Assembly: GCA_021828085.1 (NCBI GenBank)
Contig: JAKATE010000041.1
Location: forward strand, 1-14,190
Direction of reading: 5' to 3'
DNA from: Thermoplasmata archaeon
GTDB lineage: Archaea; Thermoplasmatota; Thermoplasmata; Lutacidiplasmatales; UBA184
Length of the DNA: 14,190 nucleotides
The translations under genes were made by a program, and so were the position numbers. Shown here in pieces: positions 1-6,693 of this stretch. Under the pieces are notes generated by a model. That model saw only the letters and a program-made list of their open reading frames with translations. It was not told the origin of the DNA and made no database searches. Each line of letters opens with the position of its first letter. Position 1 is the first letter of the stretch.

Positions 1-436
1 TCTCGAGGAGCCCTCGGGGGTCCAGGGCCGGGACCGCCGCCGCGAGCTCGACCGGTTCGAGCCAGCGGGCCGGGACGCCCTCGGCCCGGAGGGTCCGCTC
101 CCTCTCGCGGAGCACCGGGAGCTCCTCCGACCTCGAGACCACGCGGACGCTCCCGTTCTCCTGGTATCCACCGTGGCCGTGACGCCGGGAGAGCTCTCGA
201 TACTCCTCGCGCGTCTCCTCCACCACGCGGACATCCCAGGGGTCCCAGCATTGCGCGGAGACGATCCCTGCCCCCTTCCCGGAGGCTCCCGCGGTGGGGT
301 AGGCCTCGTCGTAGACGAGGACGCGCAACCCTCCTGCTCGGGAGAGGTGGTAGGCGAGTGCCGACCCCATCAGACCGGCCCCGAGGATGAGCACATCGGC
401 CCACCGCGTCGGAGCCGGGCTCCCCGGGGGCGCCAC
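1..436 (-). CDS. FAD-dependent oxidoreductase of the DAO family (N-terminal part; 3' end beyond window)
   Basis: The minus strand encodes about 145 residues of an amine or amino-acid oxidase-type flavoprotein. A Rossmann FAD-binding motif GAGLMG lies at residues 19-24 after the hydrophobic strand VLIL. The second strand ends LVYDEA, with an acidic residue where these enzymes bind the ADP ribose. The segment ASGKGAGIVS matches the conserved region after it in the glycine oxidase / sarcosine oxidase group. Such enzymes oxidise C-N or C-C bonds of small amines or hydroxy acids using FAD; the substrate cannot be told from this fragment. The GTG start at 436 is chosen because a weak TATA-like CTTAG lies about 25 nt upstream; a TTG at 496 is an in-frame alternative, with a stop (TAA) just above it. 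Truncation is by the window edge, not a mutation. Confidence 0.75.
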   Translation of the reverse strand, partial: MAPPGSPAPTRWADVLILGAGLMGSALAYHLSRAGGLRVLVYDEAYPTAGASGKGAGIVSAQCWDPWDVRVVEETREEYRELSRRHGHGGYQENGSVRVVSRSEELPVLRERERTLRAEGVPARWLEPVELAAAVPALDPRGLLE

Positions 437-457
437 ACCCGGGGGAGCAGGTCCTCC

Positions 458-465
458 GCTAAGCT
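458..465 (-). promoter_or_regulatory. Weak TATA-like box for the FAD oxidoreductase
   Basis: On the minus strand the sequence GCTTAGCG is centred about 25 nt before the GTG at 436, the spacing expected for a leaderless archaeal transcript. The match to a TATA box is poor, so this rests mainly on spacing. Confidence 0.3.
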
Positions 466-499
466 CTTTCGTGCGCTCGGGCTCACGGACCCACAACGA

Positions 500-507
500 C
501 TTTTACC
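500..507 (+). promoter_or_regulatory. TATA box for the small CxxC protein
   Basis: CTTTTACC is an A/T island in a very GC-rich gap, centred about 25 nt upstream of the GTG at 528. That is the normal distance from an archaeal TATA box to the transcription start, so the mRNA would begin at or near the start codon (leaderless). Confidence 0.5.
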
Positions 508-527
508 CGGCCCGAACTCCCTCGCCC

Positions 528-734
528 GTGAGCTCCTCGTGGGCCATCTGCCCGGTCTGTGGACAGCCCGTGGCGGTCGAGCCCGTGGAATCCCCGGGCG
601 TTCCGATCGAGATGCACCGGCACCGGCTGCTCAAGCACCCCCCGATCCCCGCGCGTACCCTTCCGGCGGGGTCCCCGGGAGGGGGGAAAGAGGCCCCCGT
701 GGACCTCCCCCGTCCCTCCTCCCGGCGGCGCTGA
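528..734 (+). CDS. Small hypothetical protein with a CxxC/histidine cluster, zinc-finger-like
   Basis: This 68-residue reading frame starts at GTG 528 and ends at TGA 732-734. Residues 8-11 are CPVC, followed by H30, H32 and H37 in the stretch EMHRHRLLKH. The spacing is not that of a classical C2H2 finger, but a zinc site of two cysteines and two histidines is plausible. The rest is rich in Pro, Gly and Arg, with a basic tail. I do not recognise a family. The frame stays open upstream to 387, but the start at 528 is favoured because a TATA box sits 25 nt before it and the upstream part looks like non-coding GC-rich sequence. It is convergent with the recombinase gene, 24 nt away. The CPVC motif in an otherwise shadow-like frame supports a real gene; it could still be a chance frame. 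Confidence 0.5.
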   Translation: MSSSWAICPVCGQPVAVEPVESPGVPIEMHRHRLLKHPPIPARTLPAGSPGGGKEAPVDLPRPSSRRR

Positions 735-758
735 AGGGGTGAGCGGTCCCCGATCGGC

Positions 759-1715
759 TCAGCGCGAGGCTTCCGCGCGGGGGACGGAAGGCGCCGGGGA
801 GGCGGGCCGCCCGGCCACGGATCCGCTGCGATAGGCCGGGGCGGCCGCCCGGTAGGCCTCCTTGAGCGCATCGGTGTCCACGTGCGTGTAGATCTGCGTC
901 GTGGCCACGCTGGCGTGACCGAGCTGCTTCTGGATGAAGCGGAGATCGAGACCGTGCCGGAGCAGGGCGGTGGCGAGGGTGTGACGGAGCGTGTGGGGCG
1001 TGACGTGCTTGTGGAGGCCTGCCTCGAGCGCAAGGGCATGGACCCGCCGCTCCACCGTCTCCCGGGAGAACGGGAAGACCCTGAGGTCCCCCGCGGGGGC
1101 TTCTTCGCGGACCCTGCGGAGACGATCGAGGGAGGCGAGGGTGCTCTCCTCGACGACGACGAAACGGTCCTTCTCACCTTTGCCCGCCCGGACCTTCAGG
1201 AGTCCCTCCTCCCGGTCCACGTCGTCCCAGGAGAGCCGGCAGACCTCCCCCACGCGCAACCCCCCGTAGACGAGGACCCGGACGAGGGCCTCGTCCTCTG
1301 CGTCGGCCCCTGCGGCCGCGAGCAGCTGCTCGGTCTCGGACTCGGAGAGGAACGTGGGGAGCGTCTGCGGGCGCTTGGGCGGAACGACCCCCTCGGCGGC
1401 GCGGAGGTGCGAGGCGCGGAGAAGGGCTGCCACGGCCCGGAGGGAAGAGTAGACCGAGCTCTTCGAGTACCCGCGTTGGAGGACCAGATACTCCCGCCAG
1501 CGCTCCAGATCGGCAGGGACCACCTCCGGGAGGGGTTTGTCGAGCCAGGAGAGGAAGTGGCGGGCGGTGAAGGCGTACTGCTTGATCGTCCAGGGGCTCC
1601 TCCCTTCTCCCCGGAGGAGCCGGGCGAACCCTTCCACCACTTCCTCTCTCGTGGTGGCCCCCTGCCCGTCGGAGCCAGGAGGGGGCGGCAGCGGAGGAGA
1701 GGAGAGGGCGCCCAC
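759..1715 (-). CDS. xerA: Tyrosine recombinase, XerA/XerC/D type
   Basis: This 318-residue site-specific recombinase cuts and rejoins DNA through a phosphotyrosine; archaeal XerA resolves chromosome dimers at dif. An N-terminal SAM-like core-binding domain covers about residues 22-105 and the catalytic domain about 118-292. The full catalytic set is visible: R154 (GLRVGE), K179 (GKGEK), H241 and R244 (HTLRH), H267 (LGHAS) and nucleophile Y276 (QIYTH). Length is slightly above the family norm because of a Pro/Ser-rich leader (1-20) and a low-complexity tail after about residue 295. The GTG start at 1715 lies about 31 nt from a minus-strand TATA-like GCTTAAATC, implying a 4-5 nt leader. It is divergent from the thiolase gene and shares that A/T island. 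No integrase-type attachment repeats or phage genes are seen nearby, favouring a housekeeping XerA over an integrase. Confidence 0.9.
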   Translation of the reverse strand: MGALSSPPLPPPPGSDGQGATTREEVVEGFARLLRGEGRSPWTIKQYAFTARHFLSWLDKPLPEVVPADLERWREYLVLQRGYSKSSVYSSLRAVAALLRASHLRAAEGVVPPKRPQTLPTFLSESETEQLLAAAGADAEDEALVRVLVYGGLRVGEVCRLSWDDVDREEGLLKVRAGKGEKDRFVVVEESTLASLDRLRRVREEAPAGDLRVFPFSRETVERRVHALALEAGLHKHVTPHTLRHTLATALLRHGLDLRFIQKQLGHASVATTQIYTHVDTDALKEAYRAAAPAYRSGSVAGRPASPAPSVPRAEASR

Positions 1716-1741
1716 GACGAGACCGACGGGCGGTCCGGGGG

Positions 1742-1750
1742 GATTTAAGC
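1742..1750. promoter_or_regulatory. Shared TATA-like element between xerA and the tRNA thiolase gene
   Basis: GATTTAAGC is the only A/T-rich stretch in the 63-nt divergent gap. Read on the minus strand it is GCTTAAATC, about 31 nt before the xerA GTG (1715). Read on the plus strand it is about 33 nt before the GTG at 1779. The near-palindromic TTTAA/TTAAA core could serve both directions, so the two genes may compete for one TBP site. Confidence 0.5.
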
Positions 1751-1778
1751 CGCGGTTTCACTGGAGGAGCGGGTCCAC

Positions 1779-2756
1779 GTGCCGGGAAGCTCGTCGGGGA
1801 GATGCAGCCGGGGCTCCTGCGGGGAGCGCGCGGTGATCGACCAGCCCTACGCGGGGGCCCACCTCTGCCGGGCGCACCTGGGGGATTCGGTCTGGGAGCG
1901 GTTCCGCCGCGAGATGCACCGGCAGGCTCCCGGCCTTTCCGGGGGGACCTTCGCGGTCGCGCTCAGTGGGGGGAAGGACTCCTCGGTCCTCCTCTCGCTC
2001 GTCCAGCGCTACTTCTCGGACCGGCGGGACGTCGAGGTCGTCGCGCTCAGCGTCGATGAAGGGATCCCAGGATACCGGCCCGCCTCGCTCCTGGCCGCGC
2101 AGAAGCTCACCCGCGAGCTCGGTCTCCGCCATCACGTGGTCTCCTTCGAGGGGGCCCTCGGCACGACGACGGACACGACGGCGGAGGTCCGGTCGGAGAC
2201 CCCTTGCGCCTTCTGCGGGGTCTGGCGGCGCCAGCTCCTCAACCGTACCGCCCGGGAGCTCGGCGCCTCCCGGCTCGCCCTGGGGTTCAACCTGGACGAC
2301 CTCGCGCAGACGGTGCTGATGAACCTGGTGCGGGGCGAGCCCGGGCGGCTCGCCCAGATGGCCCCCCACGTCACCTCCCAGCCCGGGCTCGTTCCCCGTC
2401 TCGCCCCCCTGGCCACGATCCCCGAGCGGGAGATCTACCTCTACGCCCGGCTCTCGGGGCTCCCCTTCGATCATCAGGAGTGTCCACACGCGCCGCGGGC
2501 GGCGCGGAACCTCTACCGTGAGCTCCTCTGGCGCCTCGAGGAGTCCCAGCCCGGCGCCCGCCACGCCCTCCTGCGGACCCGGGAGAAGCTCTTGCCGGCC
2601 CTCCTCGCCGGGGAGCGCGGGCCGGGACCGGCACGTTGCCCCTCCTGCGGGGAGCCGTCCTCCGGGGGGCTCTGCCGGGCCTGCCAGTTCCTCGCTCCGA
2701 CGGGGGAAACGGGACGGGAGGCCCCCGGCCCCGCCGAGGAGAGGCAAGCCTCATAG
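1779..2756 (+). CDS. tRNA 2-thiolation protein of the TtuA/Ncs6 (CTU1) PP-loop family
   Basis: This 325-residue PP-loop ATPase activates a tRNA uridine by adenylation for replacement of O2 by sulfur (s2U34 for Ncs6, s2 of U54 for TtuA). The P-loop SGGKDS is at 63-68. C143 and C146 (CAFC) and C235 (ECPHA) match the three cysteines that hold the [4Fe-4S] cluster in TtuA. A C-terminal zinc ribbon is at C287/C290 and C299/C302. The N-terminal zinc site is present but unusual: C14, C30 and H33 keep the family spacing, whereas the first Cys is C9, giving CxxxxC where CxxC is usual. A purine-rich GGAGGA at 1763-1768 lies 10 nt before the GTG start, supporting it. The tail after about 305 is low complexity. 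Which uridine is modified cannot be decided here. Gene end is 22 nt from the next gene. Confidence 0.88.
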   Translation: MPGSSSGRCSRGSCGERAVIDQPYAGAHLCRAHLGDSVWERFRREMHRQAPGLSGGTFAVALSGGKDSSVLLSLVQRYFSDRRDVEVVALSVDEGIPGYRPASLLAAQKLTRELGLRHHVVSFEGALGTTTDTTAEVRSETPCAFCGVWRRQLLNRTARELGASRLALGFNLDDLAQTVLMNLVRGEPGRLAQMAPHVTSQPGLVPRLAPLATIPEREIYLYARLSGLPFDHQECPHAPRAARNLYRELLWRLEESQPGARHALLRTREKLLPALLAGERGPGPARCPSCGEPSSGGLCRACQFLAPTGETGREAPGPAEERQAS

Positions 2757-2778
2757 TGGGACGCACGCTCGAGGCCCC

Positions 2779-3675
2779 ATGCCCGGGCCTCTCGAGCCGC
2801 CCGCCCAGCTCTTTGTGCTCGGAGCCGGGATCATGGGGTCCGGCATCGCGGGCCAGGCGGCCCTCGCGGGGCACCCGGTCACCCTCTACGATATCGAGAC
2901 CCGGCTCGCCGAGCGCGGCCGGGAGCGGGCTGCGCACGATCTCGAGCGGCACTGCGTACGGGAGGGACGGCCCGCCACGGAGGCAAGGGAGGCCGCGGAC
3001 CGGATCTCCGCGACCTCGGAGCTCGACGGCCTTGCAGGTTCCTCGCTGGTGCTCGAGGCCGCCCCGGAGAGCCTCGAGCTCAAGCGCCGGCTCTTCCAGG
3101 AGATGGACCGGCGCGCCCCCGCGGAGACCCTCCTCGCGAGCAACACCTCCTCCCTCTCCATCACCGCCTTGGCCGCCGTCACGAAACGACCGGAGCGCGT
3201 GGTGGGGATCCACTTCTTCAACCCGGTGCTCCGCATGCCCCTGGTGGAGATCATCGCCGGGGTCCGGACCAGCGGCGAAACGGTCCAACGGGCGCGCGCC
3301 TTCGCCGAGGGCCTCGGGAAGACCGTCACCTTGAGCCAGGACGCCCCCGGCTTCGTGACCAGCCGCTCCATGGCCGTGCTCGTCAACGAGGCGATCTGGA
3401 TGCTCTACGACCGCGTCGCCACCCGGGAGGACATCGACCGCGCCCACAAGCTCGGCTTCCATCACCCCATGGGACCGCTCGAGCTCGCGGACCTGGTCGG
3501 GCTCGACACGCTCCTCCATGTGCTCGACCGGCTCTACACCGGTTTCCGCGACCCGAAGTACCGTGCCTGCCCGCTGCTCGTGAACCTCGTGGAGGCCGGT
3601 AAGCTCGGGCGGAAGACCGGGGAGGGGTTCTACACCTATCCGGCTCCCCCCGCGAGCCTCGGTGGCGCCGCATGA
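2779..3675 (+). CDS. 3-hydroxyacyl-CoA (3-hydroxybutyryl-CoA) dehydrogenase
   Basis: This 298-residue enzyme oxidises (S)-3-hydroxyacyl-CoA to 3-ketoacyl-CoA with NAD(P)+ in beta-oxidation or the reverse butyryl-CoA route. The Rossmann motif GAGIMG is at 15-20, EAAPE at 93-97 and SNTSS at 121-125. Catalytic H145 is in GIHFFNP, with E157 and N203 as partners, and the C-terminal domain carries HPMGPLELADLVGLD (229-243) and GRKTGEGFY (277-285). Length matches a stand-alone bacterial-type Hbd, with no crotonase fusion. The ATG at 2779 is chosen because it starts just before the first beta strand; the longer upstream frame only runs antisense-like through the thiolase gene. A weak CATAG is about 25 nt upstream. 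The next gene overlaps by 4 nt (ATGA), so the two are cotranslated. No other fatty-acid genes are nearby, so the substrate chain length is open. Confidence 0.92.
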   Translation: MPGPLEPPAQLFVLGAGIMGSGIAGQAALAGHPVTLYDIETRLAERGRERAAHDLERHCVREGRPATEAREAADRISATSELDGLAGSSLVLEAAPESLELKRRLFQEMDRRAPAETLLASNTSSLSITALAAVTKRPERVVGIHFFNPVLRMPLVEIIAGVRTSGETVQRARAFAEGLGKTVTLSQDAPGFVTSRSMAVLVNEAIWMLYDRVATREDIDRAHKLGFHHPMGPLELADLVGLDTLLHVLDRLYTGFRDPKYRACPLLVNLVEAGKLGRKTGEGFYTYPAPPASLGGAA

Positions 3676-4514
3676 CGCTCCTCGAGACCCTGCTGGTCCT
3701 GGTCGCGCTGTTCCTCTTCTCGCTGGTGCCGGCGCTGTTCTATCTGATCTGGATCCGGAAGACGGAACGCTACCACACGGAGAGCTGGAGCGCGGTGAGC
3801 CGCGCCTTCCTCTACGGCGCCGTGGTGGGCACCTTCGTGGCGGCCATCCTCGAGGCCGTCCTCTTCGCCCTCTACGCGCAGGTCCTCCAGCCGGACCTGG
3901 GAGGCGCGCTCCCGAAGGGGGCCACCGCCGAGTACCTCCTGCTCGCCCTGGTGATCGCCCCCTTCGTCGAGGAGGGGATCAAGGGACTGGGCGTCTACGG
4001 GATGCGGAGCCGGATCAGCTACCTGGCCGACGGGATGGTGCTGGGAGCCGCCGTGGGGCTGGGCTTCGGCTTCCTCGAGAACCTGCTCTACGGGGTCTCC
4101 GCCCTCGCGGCCGGGGTCACGGTGGCGATCCTGACCATCGCGATCCGCTCCTTCTCGAGCATGCTTATCCACGCCAGCGCCACCTCGGTGACGGGCTACG
4201 GCGTGGCCGCCAACCTCCAGCAGGGAGGTCAGGGCCACGTCCTCGCCGGCTCCTACCTCACCGCGGTGGGGATCCACGGTTCGTACAACGCCCTCGCCTC
4301 GCTCACGCTCATCCTCCCGCTCCTCGGGCTCGCCCTTCCCGGCTACGGCATCGACCTGGTCTCCATCGCCTCGCTGATGCTGGCCATCGTCTACGGATTG
4401 AGCGCCTTCGGCTTCATCCGGCAGCGCATCACGGAGGTCCAGTTCCTGACGGCCCTCCCCGTGGCCGCGCGTCCGAGCCCCCGTCCCACTCCCCAGACCC
4501 CCCGGTCCCGGTAG
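3672..4514 (+). CDS. PrsW-type glutamic intramembrane protease family protein
   Basis: This 280-residue multi-pass membrane protein has about seven to eight hydrophobic segments (near 4-28, 44-70, 86-108, 118-142, 148-160, 190-217, 225-248). It carries the signature of the PrsW / CPBP-related family: EExxK at E100-E101-K104, FLENxxY at 134-140, H167 in a membrane segment, and HGSYN at 202-206. These motifs are the presumed active site of the glutamic proteases that cleave membrane proteins such as anti-sigma factors in bacteria; archaeal substrates are unknown. A proline-rich cytoplasmic tail follows residue 262. Translation begins at an ATG whose last bases overlap the stop codon of the dehydrogenase (ATGA), indicating coupling, though a functional link with that enzyme is not obvious. 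The gene is convergent with the DUF6015-like gene. Confidence 0.85.
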   Translation: MTLLETLLVLVALFLFSLVPALFYLIWIRKTERYHTESWSAVSRAFLYGAVVGTFVAAILEAVLFALYAQVLQPDLGGALPKGATAEYLLLALVIAPFVEEGIKGLGVYGMRSRISYLADGMVLGAAVGLGFGFLENLLYGVSALAAGVTVAILTIAIRSFSSMLIHASATSVTGYGVAANLQQGGQGHVLAGSYLTAVGIHGSYNALASLTLILPLLGLALPGYGIDLVSIASLMLAIVYGLSAFGFIRQRITEVQFLTALPVAARPSPRPTPQTPRSR

Positions 4515-4599
4515 AGCCCTCTCCACCTTCCCGGGTCACGTCCGGAAGACCTCTGCCCGTGCCGGCAGGTCCGAGCTGCCCGAAGAGCCGGGCGCGAGA
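4515..4599. other. Convergent intergenic gap after prsW
   Basis: This 85-nt GC-rich gap separates two convergent stops. It contains a short inverted repeat, GCCCG at 4577-4581 with CGGGC at 4588-4592, but no T-run typical of archaeal termination. I see no RNA gene in it. Confidence 0.3.
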
Positions 4600-5022
4600 T
4601 CAGGGCCGGGAGGAGGCTGTGCGGGGAGGGGGGGAGGGCTTCGAGCCCCCTGCACGGTTCCAGCTGTCCGCCGGAATGCTCTCGTAGACAGCGCGGGCCT
4701 CGTCGGGCGCGGCGGCCGCCGGAGGGTGCGCCGCGGTCTCGATGGCGGACTTCCGGAGCAGCCAGTAGTGGATCCGCCAGGTCCGGCCCTTCGCCACCAG
4801 CGCATCCTCCTCCTCGCTCGCCAGGAGCCCTTCCTCCTCGAGCAGATAGAAGGCGTCGCGGTCGTCGGCGGAGATGACGTTGTCGAGGAGCGTCTCCTCG
4901 GTGCCGAAATAATTGAGCACGAGCCGAGCGAGCGGTTCGGCGCGCTCCGGCGGGATCTTGACTTTGGGCACCAGCGTGTGACGGATGGCCTCGGTCAGCA
5001 GTTCTACGGTGACCACTGCCAC
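4600..5022 (-). CDS. DUF6015-like archaeal protein
   Basis: This 140-residue soluble protein has a compact helical N-terminal region (about 1-95) beginning VTVELLTEAI, with LLDNVI and an acidic loop LEEEGLLASEEED, then an aromatic-rich helix TWRIHYWLL. It resembles the DUF6015 family known mostly from Thermoplasmata; function is unknown. The acidic/helical layout and WRIHYW segment are reminiscent of winged-helix or dimer-type small regulators, which is only a guess. Residues 97-140 are Ala/Pro/Ser-rich, with a short conserved-looking VYESIPADSW. The GTG at 5022 is chosen because a clear TATA box is centred 26 nt upstream, exactly leaderless; a second GTG two codons later (5016) is possible. 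The gene is divergent from pus10 over an A/T island that may serve both. Confidence 0.7.
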   Translation of the reverse strand: MAVVTVELLTEAIRHTLVPKVKIPPERAEPLARLVLNYFGTEETLLDNVISADDRDAFYLLEEEGLLASEEEDALVAKGRTWRIHYWLLRKSAIETAAHPPAAAAPDEARAVYESIPADSWNRAGGSKPSPPPRTASSRP

Positions 5023-5043
5023 GCCGGAGAGGAACGGCCCCCT

Positions 5044-5053
5044 GCTAAAAAGG
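5044..5053. promoter_or_regulatory. TATA box in the DUF6015-like / pus10 divergent region
   Basis: GCTAAAAAGG stands out in the GC-rich gap. On the minus strand (CCTTTTTAGC) its centre, near 5048, is 26 nt before the GTG at 5022, ideal for a leaderless DUF6015-like mRNA. On the plus strand it would place a start near 5074 and a leader of about 57 nt before pus10; that second use is less certain. Confidence 0.55.
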
Positions 5054-5130
5054 ACTCGTTCAGCCCCCCGGGGCCCCTCCGCCGCGGACCGGGGCGCATC
5101 CTCAAGGAGGGGAGGGGTTCCCGGGATTCC

Positions 5131-6390
5131 ATGAGCGAGGCCACGGCCCTGGAGGACCGGCTCCCTTTCGACGCGGAGCTCGAGCGGCTCGGCCGGGCTC
5201 TTCTGAGCCACCCAGAGCCGCTCTGCCGGGAGTGCCGCGGGCGCGTTCTGGGCCGCCGGGGACACGGGCTCACCAACCCGGAACGAGCGCTCCTGCTGGC
5301 CCGACGCCTGACCCTCGATCCTCCCGAGCCCACCGCGGACCGGCCCTGCGTGATCTGCGGCGGCCTCTTCGACGCGTTGGAACGCTGGGCCGTGCGTTGC
5401 GAGGAGGCCTCGGGGCCCTGGGAGTTCCGCACCTTCCGGTGCGGGTCGCGCTGGGACCCGGAGCGCCTGGCCCGGGAGGAGGCGCTCTGGCTCACGCTGG
5501 GCTCGCCCTGGGGGGAGAGCGCGCGGGTCGCCTTCAATCGTGAGCTCGGCAAGCTGCTCGAGCGGAGGTGGGGGAAACCGGGCGACCAGGAGCCGGCCGA
5601 GCTCGTACTCCTCTCCGACCTCCCCTCCGGTCGGGTCGAGCTGACCGTCGCCCCGCTCTTCGTCGAGGGGCGCTACCGGAAGCTCGACCGGTCCCTCCCG
5701 CAGACCCGCTGGCCCTGCCGGCGCTGCCGGGGCCGGGGCTGCGACGCCTGCCAGGGGACCGGCAAGACGTATCCCACGAGCGTCGAAGAGCTCCTGGGGG
5801 GACCCCTGCTCCGCCTCGCGGAGGGGAGCGGGCATGCCTTCCATGGGATGGGGCGGGAGGACATCGATGCCCGCATGCTCGGGACCGGCCGTCCTTTCGT
5901 CCTGGAGATCTCCCGACCCCACCGCAGGTCCGTGGACTTGGAGCGCGCGGCGGAGGCGGTGGCGGAGGGGGCGAAGGGACGCGTGGAACTGGTCCGCTGG
6001 GATTTCACGACCGGGGACCGGGTCGAGAGGCTCAAGGAGGCCCGGCCCGAGAAGACCTACCGCATCGAGGTCCGACCGGCTGTCCCGGAGGCAAAGGTTA
6101 AAGAGGCCTTGCCGTTGGTCACGCTCCGCCCGCTGGAACAGAGGACGCCGTTGCGCGTCCAGCACCGCCGGGCGGACAAGGTCCGGCAGCGCTGGGTCCG
6201 GGAGGTGAGGTGGGTGTCCTGCACTGACGACAGTTTCACCCTCGAGCTCCGGACCGAGGCGGGTACGTATGTGAAGGAGTTCGTGGACGGGGACCAGGGC
6301 CGGACGCATCCGAGCCTCTCCGAGCTGCTCGGCCAGCCCCTTACGGTCTCCGCCCTCGACGTCCTGGCGATCCATGACGAGGAGAACTGA
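5131..6390 (+). CDS. pus10: tRNA pseudouridine(54/55) synthase Pus10
   Basis: This 419-residue enzyme isomerises U54 and/or U55 in the tRNA T loop. N-terminal zinc-binding pairs are C32/C35 and C73/C76. The catalytic domain carries the family sequence from YRKLDR through QTRWPC, a cysteine knot at C196/C199 and C204/C207, TYPTSVEELL, then GREDIDARMLGTGRPFVLEI at 241-260. D246 is the likely catalytic Asp, with D244 next to it. The C-terminal part has GTYVKEFVDGD and the proline/leucine-rich SLSELLGQP. Length fits archaeal Pus10. The ATG at 5131 is preferred because no GTG/TTG lies above it in a sensible position; purine runs at 5104-5117 lie 13-25 nt upstream. It leads the operon with eL21, whose ATG is 3 nt after the stop. 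Confidence 0.92.
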   Translation: MSEATALEDRLPFDAELERLGRALLSHPEPLCRECRGRVLGRRGHGLTNPERALLLARRLTLDPPEPTADRPCVICGGLFDALERWAVRCEEASGPWEFRTFRCGSRWDPERLAREEALWLTLGSPWGESARVAFNRELGKLLERRWGKPGDQEPAELVLLSDLPSGRVELTVAPLFVEGRYRKLDRSLPQTRWPCRRCRGRGCDACQGTGKTYPTSVEELLGGPLLRLAEGSGHAFHGMGREDIDARMLGTGRPFVLEISRPHRRSVDLERAAEAVAEGAKGRVELVRWDFTTGDRVERLKEARPEKTYRIEVRPAVPEAKVKEALPLVTLRPLEQRTPLRVQHRRADKVRQRWVREVRWVSCTDDSFTLELRTEAGTYVKEFVDGDQGRTHPSLSELLGQPLTVSALDVLAIHDEEN

Positions 6391-6393
6391 GCC

Positions 6394-6693
6394 ATGGTGA
6401 AGAGCTCCAAGGGGTTCCGCTCCCGAACGCGGGGGGTGCTCACCAAGGAGCGCCGGGAACGCGGCACGCCGCCCCCCTCACGCTTCCTGCGCGTCTTCGA
6501 GCCCGGGCAGAAGGTGATCATCCGACTGGAGGCCTCGGAGCCCCGGGGGATGCCGCACCCGCGCTACCAGGGGAAGGTCTGCACCGTCGTCGCCCGGCGG
6601 GGCCGAGCCTTCGAGCTGGAGTTCACGGACGGGCACAAGCGCAAGGTCCTGCTCGCGAACCCGGTCCACCTGGTCCCGCAGGAGAGCGCATGA
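6394..6693 (+). CDS. rpl21e: Large ribosomal subunit protein eL21
   Basis: This 99-residue basic protein is the archaeal/eukaryotic large-subunit protein eL21. It opens with the typical VKSSKGFRSRTRGVLTK and has the SH3-like barrel with MPHPRYQGK (53-61, H55/Y58/G60) and a C-terminal KVLLANPVHLVP. Length matches the family (about 95-100). It follows pus10 by 3 nt and its TGA overlaps the ATG of rpoF, so the three are cotranscribed and translationally coupled. A purine-rich GAGGAGAA precedes the ATG. Confidence 0.95.
   Translation: MVKSSKGFRSRTRGVLTKERRERGTPPPSRFLRVFEPGQKVIIRLEASEPRGMPHPRYQGKVCTVVARRGRAFELEFTDGHKRKVLLANPVHLVPQESA

Noticed and set aside
759..1778. Integrative element marked by the tyrosine recombinase
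   Set aside because: No direct repeats, tRNA target or phage/plasmid genes are visible around it, and the neighbours are housekeeping genes, so a chromosomal XerA is simpler.
2371..3519. Long antisense frame opposite the dehydrogenase
   Set aside because: The plus strand carries the full dehydrogenase motif set; the antisense product has compositional bias only.
4620..4665. tRNA-like arm around GGGCTTCGAGCCCC near the prsW end
   Set aside because: It lies within the C-terminal coding part of the DUF6015-like gene and lacks acceptor, D and anticodon stems.
4600..6375. Long open minus-strand frame opposite pus10
   Set aside because: GC-rich codon bias keeps antisense frames open. Only its last part, from 5022 down, has a promoter and recognisable protein; the upstream portion mirrors pus10.
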